A DNA stretch of 64,000 bases from Siphlonurus alternatus (Eukaryota; Arthropoda; Insecta; Ephemeroptera; Siphlonuridae): the NCBI GenBank assembly GCA_949825025.1, contig OX463780.1:37366979-37430978 (forward strand). Reading direction: 5' to 3'. Positions 44,049-61,240 of the stretch are shown in pieces (the stretch's first letter is position 1; each line of letters opens with the position of its first letter). The notes under the pieces were generated by a model. It did not search any database. It saw only the letters and a program-made list of their open reading frames with translations, and was not told where the DNA came from. The translations under genes and the position numbers were made by a program.

Positions 44049-44196
44049 CTCCTTAAAAAAATTATTAAATAAAATAAAATAAATAATAATAAAAATAGTA
44101 GGGGCCTAACAACTGCGTCTGACTCCTTAAAAAATTATTAAATAAAATAAAATAAATAATAATAAAATAGTAGGGGTCTAACAACTGCGTCTGAGT
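44049..44196. repeat. Tandem duplication, 74-bp period
   Basis: Two copies from CTCCTTAAAAAA through an A/T-rich (AAATAAAAT) stretch to AACAACTGCGTCTGA, differing at a few positions. Adjacent to the 218-bp duplication. Confidence 0.85.
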
Positions 44197-44349
44197 CGTT
44201 ATCTGAGCCTGTTCATCTTCGCTAATTTAGAACACTATAATATCTGTCAACATATGGCTGAGAGATTTTTGGAAGTGCATCACTGCACTGGGTGGAAAGC
44301 AAGACGAATTTATCCCAGGGAGGGAGCGGCGTATTTTTATACTTGAAAT

Positions 44350-44415
44350 GGTCACCCATCCAAGTATTAACCACGCTTGACGTAGCCTGACTTCAGTGAT
44401 CTAACGAGAACCGGT
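44350..44415 (-). repeat. 5S rRNA-derived segment, second copy
   Basis: On the minus strand this reads ACCGGTTCTCGTTAGATCAC through GGTTAATACTTGGATGGG to GTGACC. The box C region is nearly identical to true 5S rRNA, while the A-box region is degenerate. The sequence after GTGACC departs from 5S, so this is a 5S-derived SINE head or pseudogene. It is better preserved than the copy at 1405-1474. A family A MITE follows within about 30 bp. Confidence 0.7.
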
Positions 44416-44444
44416 CAATGCATAACGCCACGCTCCACCTCTAC

Positions 44445-44724
44445 TCTGAATTACTCTGAATTTTTTTAGATTTTTATGAGTCCTGCAACTATTTCTAAAT
44501 AATTATTGAACGTTCTGTAATTTAAGTTGGCACCCCTGAATCGTTAATAAAAAGGATAGGACAGAGACGCCTGTTGACGCCTCCAGAGGGCGTGGCAGCA
44601 CATTTAATAATTATTTAAAAATAGTTCTGGGTTTCAAAAAAATCTGGAAAAAATCAGAGTAGCATAATTCGGTACCTTCAAATCATTTCTGCAATAAAAA
44701 TTTTTCACGTAGGTTGTCCATTTT
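44445..44724. mobile_element. Foldback MITE, family A, copy 3 (left end truncated)
   Basis: The right arm is complete, ending TTGTCCATTTT near 44724 (compare TTGCCCATTTT in copy 1). The left arm starts only at TACTCTGAATT, so about 60 bp of the outer arm are missing. The centre matches copy 1 in the opposite orientation (AAGTTGGCACCCCTG, GACGCCTCCAGAGGGCGTGG). Confidence 0.72.

Positions 44725-48845
<4,121 letters not shown>

Positions 48846-48925
<80 letters not shown>
48846..48925. repeat. (GA)n microsatellite
   Basis: About 80 nt of pure GA, the only long tract in the window with purines on the + strand; the other six have TC/CT. Confidence 0.98.
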
Positions 48926-48926
<1 letters not shown>

Positions 48927-51900
48927 GTGTCGTACGTTCACTCTCCAAACACGATCGATCTTCACACTTGAGTAACTTCCCATCAATCTGCCTAGACTAC
49001 TAAGACTGGTGTTTTTTTCTCTCTCCTTTCTTTTTACTCGAATCCTTCAACATTTGCAGGCAGCAGGAACACTCAAGTCTAATGTAGATTGAAATGTCGT
49101 AAATCATTTCGTTACGAGAAATAACAGACAGTAGTGCATCGTATCACGCCACCCTCAGGTTATATAATGCGAAAGGCCAAGATAATAAACATAACAAGGT
49201 AACATAATTATAAATTATACCTGAGATTTCTAAGAAAATAATATTTTGTTATTTATATTAAGATATAATAATATTTTTACTTATAATTTTTCACACTTTT
49301 CTATGTTTTATAAAATATGTAATATTTTTTTTTCTTTGTAGATATAAAGAATTTCATAATGTTTTTTTGCATAAATAATTAAGGCAATAACCCTGTTTGT
49401 GATTTGCATATAAATTATAAGAAATTGGAATGTAAATTATAAGTCTCAAAGGTATAGTGCCGTGGTATGTAGATTTCAAAATGTGCGTGACGAATTTACA
49501 TTTTTTTAGGGTATAAAATATACTTCATAATCCACCAACATATTTCTCAACCCTTACTTCAAAATTGAGCTGCATGGAAATTTATAAAACTCACATTTTT
49601 TTTTATCATCAATATATAACATGGTGAAGTTAGAAATATTTCAAATTCTTTAGCTTAAAATTAAAATAAAGTGCTTTTCCACGAATCATAATTTCATAAT
49701 TATACATAAGGATTTAATTTAAGACATTAAAATAAAAAATTCATCGGGTGCACTTACTCAATGCTGGAACAAAGAGCACACTGCATGGTATATAGATTTT
49801 ACGGTATTTTCACAATTACAGTACAACCTTAGAAAAAACTAGCCTTACATGGGTTTCTTTTTAAAGCCGTGTTGTACAAAAAGTAACAAATTGCATTGAG
49901 TTATTAAATATATGAGAGTGACAAAGCAAGTTTGTTACTTTTGTTTTTTTACTAAAAGTCACTACTTCACCGGCAATATAAAGAAATTGAAATATTAAAT
50001 ATTTAAATTCATTAAATGTCTTGTTGCGTAATTGCAGTAATCACGAAACTTTGTTAAGCTAGTAGAGGTCAGCTCGGCTCTTTGCAAGCTTTTTCTGAGG
50101 CTGCTGTTACTGCGGCGATGGAGGCGGGTCGACAGGAGGGGAGTGAGTGGGCGGAGGCGGCTGATTGCGCCTTCTCGTGCCGCAACGCAACATTTCAACT
50201 TCCGGTCTACCAAGCTCCGCGAGCGTAATACCACCGCCTCGCACGGTCATCTCTCTTTTTCTTTCTCTCATTTTCATCCTAACTCATTTTCCCTCAGCAA
50301 TCATAGGTGCAACCACAATTTCATGAAATGAGTCACATGGCGGTAGCTAAAAACTCCTAACACAATCAAATTACAAAATGACGTCAATCATACATCATTA
50401 TATATAGCCATTCTTCCACTTGCAACATTAGTATCAAAACGTCATTTTTTTTTCCAACAGTGATTATAAAGCCTTGACAAGGAAAAATGTGGTAGAAAAA
50501 GAAAAAATATCAACGTAAAATACTATTTTTTTTAAGTCTCTCAAAAAGAAATAAAACATTCAATGTTTTTTGTACGTGTGAAAAATTAACTGCACGTAGT
50601 TTTTGTGTTTGCTCTGACTCAATGAAGAAGTACACAAGTTAAGTTCATTCATAAAAACATGTGTTTTGTGTTCCCCTTTTCTGCATGTTGTATTATGTAA
50701 ATCATTTTATGAAATGAACGTATTGTATATATACTAGCCTGGCTTCTTCCAGAATATTACCTACTAAATTTACGCTATATATTTTAATAAATGCTTTATT
50801 CTCTAAATTTTTATTTTATATTCTTTTATTCTTTTGGATGAAATATGGTTCATGGAAGTAATATTTTTTTATTATAAAGAAATATACTTTGAGTGTGTCA
50901 TATTTAAAACACGCTACTGAATAGAATGTATGGAGAAAATACTAAACTTTTACACGTAATCTTCATTGTATTATAACAAAGTGTATTGTATATTATATTA
51001 TTATAAAAAAAGTATATTTAAGTATACTTCATGATTTTTATAAAATATTTAGTATGGAATATTTACCTATTTTATTTATCAATATTCCGCGTGATTTTAT
51101 AAAATTAAATTTTTATTATTTATGATATTTTTTTACCTTTAATATTATGCAATTTTTATGTAAAAAAATGAAATGTGTTTAAAGGAAATCGTTATAAAAA
51201 AAGACGTATACGTTATCCTCAGCATTGAAGAACTCCTTTGAGTTAATAAGCTGCGTTTTGACTTCACTGGTTGGTGTCGTTATAAAATTCCTCACACTAA
51301 CTCTACTTGGGGTGAAAGATCGTGTAAGATATGACAGAATTTAACCGCACAATGTGGTGGGCGGTCAATGCATGCAATGTGACACATTGTAGTACATTAT
51401 ATTACATAGAAACCTTGATGGAAATTGTTAGATAAATTTAACCTGGCCACAAGTATAACCAATATTGGAAAATCTGTACACCCAACAAACATTTTTTTTT
51501 CCAATAAATAGAATTATATGTTGATTTTTTTCCTTCATGTAATGTGAATTTTGCACAGTAAATAATATTTTTTAAGCTAAATGATTGTATATATGAATAA
51601 AATCAATACATAATTTTAAAAATAAATCAATGTTATATATAAAAAAAAAATAATTGCAAGGAAAAGTTAATGTTAAATCTGAAAGCTTGAAGGGCGGTAT
51701 TTTGAATAGGGTGGATCACGTGACTTGATGAGGTTTAGTCCTTATATGGATTCTCTAACTACTACTCTATATATCATACATAAATTTGCTGCTACTGCAT
51801 AAGGTAGTAGTTATACTTGGTAGTATCAGACACATTATCTTGTCTCAGTATGGCTAGCTTGTAATTAGTTTTAGATATGAACTAGGCAGGGTCCACCACC

Positions 51901-52139
51901 CCTACCGTCGCACCCTTGAAGCCCCAGCTATAGCGCCTATGTCACTTTTGCCATTCCCGCTCACCTTTACTTCCCAACACGTTTCTACAAAGTAAGTAAG
52001 AAAATGGAGGTGAGACAAATTATAGCAGATATTAATTAAAATTGTGCTACACTGAAAGAAAAATGCGATTAATAAGTTCAATGAAATAAAGTATGCATAA
52101 TCGGTGAGATACACGTATGCATGGTAATAAGATGAAGAT
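48926..52139. other. Mostly AT-rich stretch with one GC-rich island
   Basis: 50040-50260 is a clear GC- and CpG-richer island (GGCGATGGAGGCGGGTCGAC near 50114) with short frames on both strands, none recognised. 51885-51970 is another small GC-richer patch and could be a dispersed repeat fragment. The rest is AT-rich without features. Confidence 0.4.
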
Positions 52140-52218
52140 AACCCAGGTTTCTCACTAACCGTGGTTAGTATCAACCTTGCTCAATAACCATGCCTATGTT
52201 TAGTGAGAAACCTGGTTT
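52140..52218. mobile_element. Small palindromic element related to MITE family B
   Basis: Inverted arms ACCCAGGTTTCTCACTAA and TTTAGTGAGAAACCTGGTTT enclose about 40 bp. The CCAGGTTTCT...AACC arms recall the inner arms of the element at 18497-18651, but the outer ATTCACGAA ends are missing. It is either a truncated copy or a short relative. Confidence 0.6.
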
Positions 52219-55200
52219 TATATCCTTCAGGTCATCGTCTCAATAGTGTCAGGAAAGAGAGATGAATCTCTCATCCCTGATAGTACCAACATTATTAGCA
52301 TGTGATTCATTATTTTTTATTGTATTACGAGATGGAGCTATTTACATGTTATGATTAATCGTAACAATTTAATCAATTAATCAGAAACATATAATCAGTA
52401 TCAGATTAATCGTGTTAATTAAATCTATACAATAACATGTTTTTGTACGCATTTGTTGAATTTTTTAATTAACTATTGCGTTCCGTAATTGATAAAAAAT
52501 ATTATGTGGAAAATGTTTTATCTGTGTAGAGTTAGTGAGTATAAATTCAAAATTAATTAGTAATAATGATAATTATGGTTATATGGCTTCCATTAAATTC
52601 ATAAAGGGTTTCATATGTATTCATACATTTTGTATAAGTTTATCATGCAACATTTGTAATTAAAATCCATTAGAAAATACTCACACTAATAAAGTAAAAT
52701 TAATTACTATAATTTCATTCAAACAGGAAATTATTATATATTGCAATGAGTTACGTTTAATATTATAGCAAAAATTAAATTAAGCTCAAATAAAAAATAA
52801 TGATACATTTTGCCTACATGGATTAATTATAATATTTCTAAAATACTTTTTAATAAAAAACTTTTTATAAATTCATATGTTGATAAAATTAGTTTCGTAA
52901 AAATAAAATCTTATATTCCGATTTTTGTATTCAATATTTCACTCTCTTTTATTATTAAAATTCTTGGAATCTTTGTGAAATTTGATCATTTAATTCAATT
53001 GGGGTAACATTTTTATATCTCTGACACTTTCCAGTATTCTGTAAATAAGTCAGTTTTGAAACCTTATACTTCTATGATGCAGCTGTGTTGGAAGTCTTTT
53101 ACATATGAAACCTGATTTGTATATTTTATTATTTTGTACTTAACTGTCCCAATCAGTACCTTATTTCTAATATTACATTTCATCTCGAAGAAATTGCTTC
53201 GCTTATATCAGAGGTATAAAATTTCATGACAAATATCATTATGACAATATAAAATCAATATGTAAAAATAGAATTTATAAATAATTTGTTTACAACTTTT
53301 CCTGTTGGAGAAAACCTAAAATATTTAGAAATTATAATTAATTTAATTTACCAATATTTGTAAATATAGAAGTCAATGCAATATATGATTCATTGATCAA
53401 AATAACCATAAATAAATTATTAATGATACAGCTTTATTACTTTGAATTCAAATGCTATTATTCATTAATTAAAATGTTGACAGTATTTTACAACCAAGCA
53501 GGATGCTGCTCGTACATCATAATATTTAAGCCTTGACTTAAGAGTTCAAGTTCTGTCAAGGTTGTAAGTTAGAACTGAACATGATGATTACTCTGTTACT
53601 TATTTTAATTTTCCCTTATATACAGAAGACCATGCTATAACGTCGACCATTATAACTAAGGTTTCCATGGTTCCTTTAATTAAATTTTTTAAGTAACTGA
53701 ATGAAATAATATAATTTACTGACCATTCTAACTAAGATTTCCATGGTTCTTTTAGTTAAAACATTCCATAAAAATGTTTATTTTTGTATCACCTATCGAT
53801 AAACAATTTCTTGGCAGGTGAAAACAAACAAGAGCAACAACATATTTCACGGTCACCTTCATGTTACGGAACCGTAGTAATTTGTATTGTTATCCTCCCC
53901 CTTCAATGTTTAAACACCCTCTTTGTTTACCTGCTCTAACCTACCTCGTGTTTTGAGGAGCACCTTGCCGCCTGCACCCTCGTACCTCCATGGCCCCGAT
54001 ATCACGGCTCACGCACGCAACTGGGGGAACCGATACGAAGAGTCTCTGGTTCACCTCTCGCAGAAGCTTATTATACTCTATAGTCTATATAAACACCATG
54101 ACGCAAATCAATTTCATTATATATATATAATAGAAATGGGGTTTATTGATAATTATAAAGTTAAAAGTCATATAAATCTAACATTTTAATGTACAGCAAA
54201 TATTGAATTTACCACTGACATGTGTACTTTATATAAGATAGTATAAAGTACAGTTTTGCTGCTGAAAAGCACTTCTTCCAGGTGCATTTTTTTACATACT
54301 TGTAGTTTTCATATTATTTTTTTTTTCTATTATTTGTGCCAATTAAATCTTAGCACAAACAAACAAATAAAAAAAACTTGATCATTTTATAATCCAGTAG
54401 CAACTCTTTTGTATTTTTTTTTTTTAAATACCCAGTACTTTTTATAAGCCATAAAGATCATTCAACTCAACAGCAGAGCCTTCATGGTCAAACATTTCAT
54501 CCTCAAATCACAGTTCATGGACTTAATTGCCTCTACGGAATTCCTCAACAATTTGGATTTATAATTATACATAATTATAATGTCATAGCATCAAGATTTT
54601 ATTTATTTAATTTTGCACCGAAATATAAGCCATGTGTTATATTGCGGGTCTCGACATTTCGTTGACTTCGACTTTATCTGCGGAGTGATGAAATAAAAAA
54701 AGGTTCAGCACAGCGGCCGTGAGTGCTCACGAATATAAAGAAGTCATAACTAATTACCTGGCATGACGGATGACTTTCCTAACTTCATTTTCTAATCACG
54801 CACTTTAATATTTCTAACTAACTTGTCTCCCTCCAAATAACCACTACCTGCATGTATGGATATATTAGATTCTTAATATTGATATTTTCTCTCAAAACCC
54901 ACCCTCCTAACTACATGCGTGTAAAGTTAAATTGCTATGGCGAGACCATAATTAAGTAGCTCATTTCTCATAAACAAGTGAGAATATTATTATTTTAACA
55001 TCTAGTTGTATATGAGTTGGAATAATTATATAATTCGTAATTCATATAACGATATGATAAAATATGAATTTTATAATGAGAATTTATACTTTTAATTAGT
55101 GCATGGGTATAATTACTATATTTTAATATTTTAATTAAAATTTTTGACAGTTAAGATGAAGTTAAAATTAGAACAAAAAATCCTAATGTTGATTCGTCTT

Positions 55201-55394
55201 TTCAGAAAGAATAATTAAAAAAAAATAGAACTATAAATAAGCTTCGTAATTTCTAACGCTATCGATACAAATTGATGGTGGCATATAACATAGTGTAGTA
55301 TTTTCACAACTTACATCTTAACAAAATACTTTAAGGAGGATAAAACTTACTGCAATGATAATCAAGTATATTTTAAACATGATTTTTGCACATA
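52219..55394. other. AT-rich stretch with a duplication and a GC-richer island
   Basis: A 76-bp-period duplication is listed separately at 53645-53764. 53930-54070 is GC-richer, non-repetitive and in an 88-codon frame that looks non-coding after its first half. No gene supported. Confidence 0.4.
53645..53764. repeat. Tandem duplication, 76-bp period
   Basis: GACCATTATAACTAAGGTTT (53645) recurs as GACCATTCTAACTAAGATTT (53721), each followed by CCATGGTTCYTTTARTTAAA. Diverged at several positions. Confidence 0.8.
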
Positions 55395-55496
55395 CAGTCG
55401 TCGCCTCGAAAAATTTACCAGCCTGGGAATCAGGCTATAACCTGAAATAACCGCTGATTTTTTTTTCATAATTGAAATTTTCCAAAGCGCCGACTG
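55395..55496. mobile_element. TA-flanked MITE with ends similar to the large transposon
   Basis: A 102-bp element flanked by TA at 55393-55394 and 55497-55498. The ends read CAGTCGTCGCCTCGAAAAAT and, inverted, CAGTCGGCGCTTTGGAAAAT. The outer CAGTCGTCGCC differs by one base from CTGTCGTCGCC at the tips of the 19179-22471 transposon. Both TA target and end similarity fit a non-autonomous IS630-Tc1-mariner element, possibly mobilised by a related transposase. No coding capacity. Confidence 0.7.
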
Positions 55497-56289
55497 TACA
55501 GTTTTTCCCCCAAGGTTGTGTGGAGTTATTCATAAAAAGTGGACACGAATGCTTAAAAATGCTTGTACACTATCCATTTTACTAAGTCTGTACAGTTTTG
55601 CTTTGAAAAAATACAAAATTGAAGCAAACTTCCTTTAGATTTTATAAGGATGGATTTTTAAGATACTGCGTGTTTGATATACATTTCATCTCTGTGAGGC
55701 AGCCTCCATTTCCATCCCTACCATGGACGATGCTTCTCTGTGAGACATACCCTCTCACTGCCGCGTATTCAACACGGCTTGCCATTGATACCGGTCGCCT
55801 CTGTAAGTGCTGAGAAAATTGCTTCGAGAGTCTCATTAAAGCTTTCTAATAGAATTCTTTCCTTGGAGATAAAACTATTTACGTGTTTGATAGCCAATGA
55901 CTTAGCACAATAATAAAATCTTAACCCTCATAGAAGAAGTAAATTACTTGCTTTTAGTCATTAAGAATTATCAGGATATAATAATGACCAATCGTTTATT
56001 AATTTAATCTTTTTGTGTTAACAATTGTATTAATTGATTACATTGAATCTTTTTAATTCAATCGATCGTAAAAGTAATCAATTTAAAGTTTTTTATGACT
56101 TCATTAAACTTGAAACGTTTCAAATTTTTTTGTAAAGTATTTTTAAGAATTTTCAATGATTTCCATTCCATTTATAAATAATTAAATTGTAAAAAAACAG
56201 ATGAACGTGAATTTAATTTTTGAGAAATATATGTAAGTATAGTCCTGAGTTAATTAATACAGAAACAAACATAACAAAATACGTTCTAT
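55497..56289. other. AT-rich stretch with a weak island
   Basis: 55680-55830 is GC-richer and open on both strands for 64 codons, with no recognisable domain. The rest is AT-rich. Confidence 0.4.
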
Positions 56290-56400
56290 CACTACGTTTA
56301 CATGACGGTGTTACATGCGTATTCGTTGACGACGCCTCATAAGAATAACATTAGCCGTCGTCAACGAATACGCATTAAACATCATCATGTAAACGTAGTG
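56290..56400. mobile_element. CACTA-type MITE, near-perfect palindrome
   Basis: A 111-bp element whose two ends both read CACTACGTTTACATGA inward and whose arms continue to GCGTATTCGTTGACGACG. It is flanked by TAT at 56287-56289 and 56401-56403. CACTA termini with a short target duplication are typical of the CMC (CACTA/Mirage/Chapaev) group. It can form an almost complete hairpin. No coding capacity. Confidence 0.8.
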
Positions 56401-58566
56401 TATGTTCTTTTTATGTCATTTGTTTGGAAACAAAAAATATGCAGCCATAAAAATAAATTTTTTTTTTCTTTGATCAAAATTAAAAAAAAAAAAAAATACA
56501 TTAACTATAAAAATATCATAACACCATTACAATGAAGAGCTATAATAAATGTAATACTTTTCTTTAATATGTTGTTGTATATTAAAACACCTTTGTATTG
56601 TATATAAAATTTTGCAATGTTAGTAAAAATAAATTCATAATAATATTTAATAAACACGTTAAAAATTCTCCCCTTCTTTTTTTCGTTATTTAACGTGCTA
56701 AAACTAACTTAAATCTTACATAATATCACTTAAGTACCCTGTTTAAATTTAATGTATGAATAATTAGTGGCTATAAAACAATGGGGGTCAAGCGATGACC
56801 CTACATGCTGACAGAATAACTTAAATATTATTATAGATTGAATTCGTTCTTGATTACTACATAGAAAAATTTACGATGAAACAAAAGTATAGTTTTATTA
56901 TGTAATATAAAAAAAAAATCAGAACATTTAGTGCTTTTTTTTTTTAAACTATAATATAACACGCTAAGTTTTATGCTAAAGACATGCTCGACATACATAA
57001 TAATAATGACACATTTAAAATTCTTTAAGTAAGGGAAACATTTTAAATTTTTAACAGTATTGCAGTGTGAACATTGTATTACATACAAACTTTAGTAAAT
57101 ATAATATAATCAACTATTTGTCTTTTCCAAACAAATAACAATGTATCATAAGGCATTTCCTACTAACCTATAAGATAAGAAACCCTTTTATTTCATCTTT
57201 CTCCCTTTCTTTGTCGTATGCAAACTATACTTAAATTTTATACTATAATAGGTATATACATCTGGTGCAATATTATTCTAAAGTCGACGTGAAAATTGCT
57301 TTGCTATAACATTATATAATGTTCCATTTTATAGCCATACATATATAATATATTATAACATACTAAAGGGAAGAGGGGGGGGGGAGTTCTTATACATCAC
57401 GTAACGTAGCGTGCTATACATTTTTGCGTTCTTTTTTAGTTTTCGATAAGGTTAGAGAGTGTATAAGTAAACCTAAAGCTTGTAGCTTCTATATAGCACT
57501 ATAGTTATAATACACACTATAATATCGAGTTATTATAATGGCATGGCAGCAGTTCGCAAATCTTATTTATCATTATAATAATAAAGAAAAAAATATATAA
57601 CAGTAACTTTAAGTACTTATAATGCTGACATTGCTCAATAATATTCAAACACGCTCCCTCCCATAAGTAATAAAAAGTCAAATCATGCTTCATATGTTTT
57701 GAGTTATGACAGGGTAATCACAAATTACTACAGTAGTATAATTTAAGGGAGAAAGATGGGGGAAGTGATGATTCCGATTTTACAAAACATTGATTGATGA
57801 CTAAAAAGCAATCGGGCTTATTATATTTCCGTTCAATAAATATTATGGGAATAATGTCCTATCATAAAATTATACCACAACCATTTATTTAATATAAATT
57901 CTGCATAATTAGAGTTTAGAGGTCAAAAAAGCATTAATATTGGTTGAGAAAACTTTCATTGATGTTATTAAAACATTGATTAATACTAACTTAGACTAAC
58001 TAATTGCTACATTATTTTTAGTTAATACTCTGTAGATAATTATTATTAATATATAACATTCAAAAGGGTTACTTAAAATATAAAGTAACCATAACATGTA
58101 ATTATTTCATTCGTGTTCTGTATATTAAAATTCTATTCATAAAAAAAAACATTCAGTGAAGATTAATTTTCTTTCATTAATATAATAGCGTGAGATTTTT
58201 ATGTATAATGTTATATATACAATGCAATTCTCATGTTATTTTTAAAAGTGAAAGAATTGGTCTCTCTCTCTCTTACCTTTTAGTGTTTTGTTTGTAAGTA
58301 TAATACTTTATTACAAAATGAAAAATCTATCTTGTTTTTCTACAGAGTGTCGAACCAAAGTTCTTTTGTAACTTGAGGCAACGATGGTGCTTTCGTAAAA
58401 TTTTATAAAGAATTTATTTTCATTGTGTTTTCGGAGAATTTCATTCGCCCTCCTTTGCTGTATGAAATGTTTATATTTTACTTATTTTATGTAGTACTGA
58501 TGTTTTCGTTTTCCCCCATCTCCTGTAGAACTCTTTTTACTTTACATTTCTACACGTTAGTCCAAA
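56401..58566. other. AT-rich stretch, no gene seen
   Basis: AT-rich with many homopolymers, a G-run near 57376 and short CT runs near 58260. No exon or repeat family recognised. Confidence 0.45.
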
Positions 58567-58581
58567 CTCTCTCTCTCTCTC

Positions 58582-58635
<54 letters not shown>
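58567..58635. repeat. (CT)n microsatellite, interrupted
   Basis: About 69 nt of CT with a GTCTGT interruption near 58585. Confidence 0.97.
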
Positions 58636-58638
<3 letters not shown>

Positions 58639-60990
58639 ATTTTGTCATTAAGCATTATATTCCTTCTTTCCCACAAATATTAACGGTATATGATGTTTAT
58701 TTCTTTTAGTATTTTAAAACATTGTGATTTTTTTATGTATCAAATTAAAACTTTAAATATTAATGTAAATCGAATTAATTGATAAATTATGCCTAATGAT
58801 CAATTTGTATTCATATTAATGTAATAAATAATACAATTTGTTGCAGTAGAAGTAGGGAGTATTTAATTAATTTATTGATTTTGGAGAATAGAACTTGTTC
58901 TTTTAAAGATATATTAACATTGAGGATTTACTTGGTCTCAGCCAAATGAAAGTTCCCTAACAAAATGTACTGAAAAGAAGCTTCAAAGAGCTTGGGGATA
59001 AAAGGAAATGTTCTAAGATTAACCCATTACTATAAGTTTATTTAAAACATTTTCAAATCCAATCAGCATAACTTTTAATCTAATTATATATATTACACGA
59101 TAAGAATTTTCATTCAAATAAATTGTATTTTAACTTAAGTATGTACATTAAATAAGTTAGTTTTATATTCACAGATATCTGGCACAAAAAATAGTAGTAT
59201 GCTTTTAATTTAAATAAATGTATTTTAAATCCTTTTTAAAATATTTATACTCTATAATATACCTTATAACTTTTGATTTTTTTTCTATAAAAAATATATG
59301 GTTAATACTCCTGCATTACTTTCTGATATTATACTTAAATTTCTAGAATAGTACATACTGAATATGTTATAAGATTTGTTATTATCAAAAATTTTTGAAG
59401 CGAAAATTTCAAGAAATTATTCAAGCCTTTTTAACTTTTTTTTTATACATACATTTATAATACAACTAAAAATATATAAAATATAATATGATATATTTTA
59501 TAAATAGAAGTCGACAGCTTAAAATGTTTCATTTTAACAAATAAATGTGGTGGTAAGATGGCGTCGGAGCGCACGGTCGGCGAGTGACAGCTCGGCTGCT
59601 GACAAAGCTGGTTCCACACTCAAACGTAATATGCTAATTTGCATCCCTGCTGTCAGACATCAAAAATCAGACCACGCCGGTCAAAAGGAGCAGTCACTCT
59701 AAATATATTCACGTACAAAATGTGACAGATACAAACCAAAATTTCAAAGAAACTCTTTATTGTACATGGACAACATTACATCACATACATTTTAGTGTGT
59801 GTTTTAATATTAATATATTTATAAAGGTTTTGTAAGAAAGGGAAAAAAATCTTGTATATTTAAAATTTTTATATGAATACGGTACAGAACTCCAGTAAAT
59901 ACTATAAACGATATTTAATACAGAAAAATATTCTTACAGCCATAACGTTATCAACATACATATTTGATTTGCTTATATAGTATCCTGTACTAATGATTTA
60001 TTAGCCCCTGAAATACAGGCAATATAAATACATGCTTGAAGAACAGGTTGCATACTTTTTAGGATATGACAAACAAATCTAGCAGTTCAATCTAGCGTGT
60101 TTTTCATCGAGTTTGTAATATCTTCGGTAATTGGTAGACACTTTATAACAACATTGGTGCATGTAATATTTTGTGGAAGGACTTCTGAATATTCACCGAT
60201 GAAAAATACGTTAAAAGTTTATGTAACTCAAATTTTATCACCTACAATTACAAAATTGTCATCAATAAATTTTTCATTCGCTTTTGAGCCACTCACTTGC
60301 TATTTTTTTTTATACCAACCTTTTACTTTCCAATATTGCTATGCAGTTTTTTGTATTCATCGTTATTTCCAACTCGCTATGTGCACTCATTCAGAAATAC
60401 AAAATTTGTCCATGCTTTGACATATAAAAAAAAATAATAAACTGAAGATATTTAGAGCAAAAAGTGCTCTTTTTATAACTTAAAACTTTCACGTCGAAGT
60501 TGTGTATATTATAGTTGCAGTAAGTAAAATGTTAACTCACCGAAATATTTATAAAATTTTGCAGTGCTAGTCTAAAAAATTATTTATTAATTGAATTTTT
60601 ATTTTTCAAGATAGATTTTATATATTACGTATATTATCATGATTACAACTATATCTCTGTTCTAAAATAAGTTAAAATATATAAATAATTTATTGCAAAA
60701 TTTCATTTTCTTAAAACATTTTTTTTTTCATTAATGAAACGAGCAGTGTTTCACATAAAAAAAATAGTGCAGGAAAGTTTTGTCCAAATTCTCTCTTACT
60801 CTCGCTTTCTTTTTCTTCCTCCCCCTATTTTCCTTTTCATTTCTCCCTAGTACAGTATATCTTAAAGATACTACAACTTTAAGTTTAAAAAAAACAAACA
60901 AAAACACGAAGAATGTTTGTTTCTAAAAAACAGCACATATTTCAAAACATATTTCTTCATTAAAATTAAATGTTTACATATTCCTAACTT
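58636..60990. other. AT-rich stretch with a short regulatory-like island
   Basis: 59548-59695 is GC-richer and holds AAGATGGCGTC at 59555-59565 (YY1/Pho-like) and ATGCTAATTTGCAT at 59631-59644, which contains an octamer ATTTGCAT in a palindromic arrangement. No coding exon seen. The rest is AT-rich. Confidence 0.4.
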
Positions 60991-60999
60991 GATATATAT

Positions 61000-61240
61000 T
61001 GGTTGTACCAGCAGTAAGAGGAGCGGTGGTGGCTTTGCTCTATTTCCCGCGTGACTTGGCGACATCCATCAGTCTAGGAGGTGACTCTGTAGATGTGCTA
61101 CTATCCAATTTGGTGCTTGGTCCCGTGGGACTCGCTGTGCGTCTTCTTATCTGCACGATGACAGCCCTAGGCAAACCGAGCGTCCCACTTGACATACTCA
61201 CTTTTATTATAAATATACTCATGGAGATACGTGTTTTCAT
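61000..61240. other. GC-rich island open on both strands, possible exon
   Basis: About 200 bp of markedly GC-richer sequence. On the minus strand it encodes a Ser/Thr/Pro-rich frame (TASPTGPSTKLDSSTSTESP) of 66 codons; on the + strand an 84-codon hydrophobic frame. Neither has a recognisable domain or clearly good splice sites at both ends. It could be an exon, a transcript end or a regulatory element. Confidence 0.25.
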
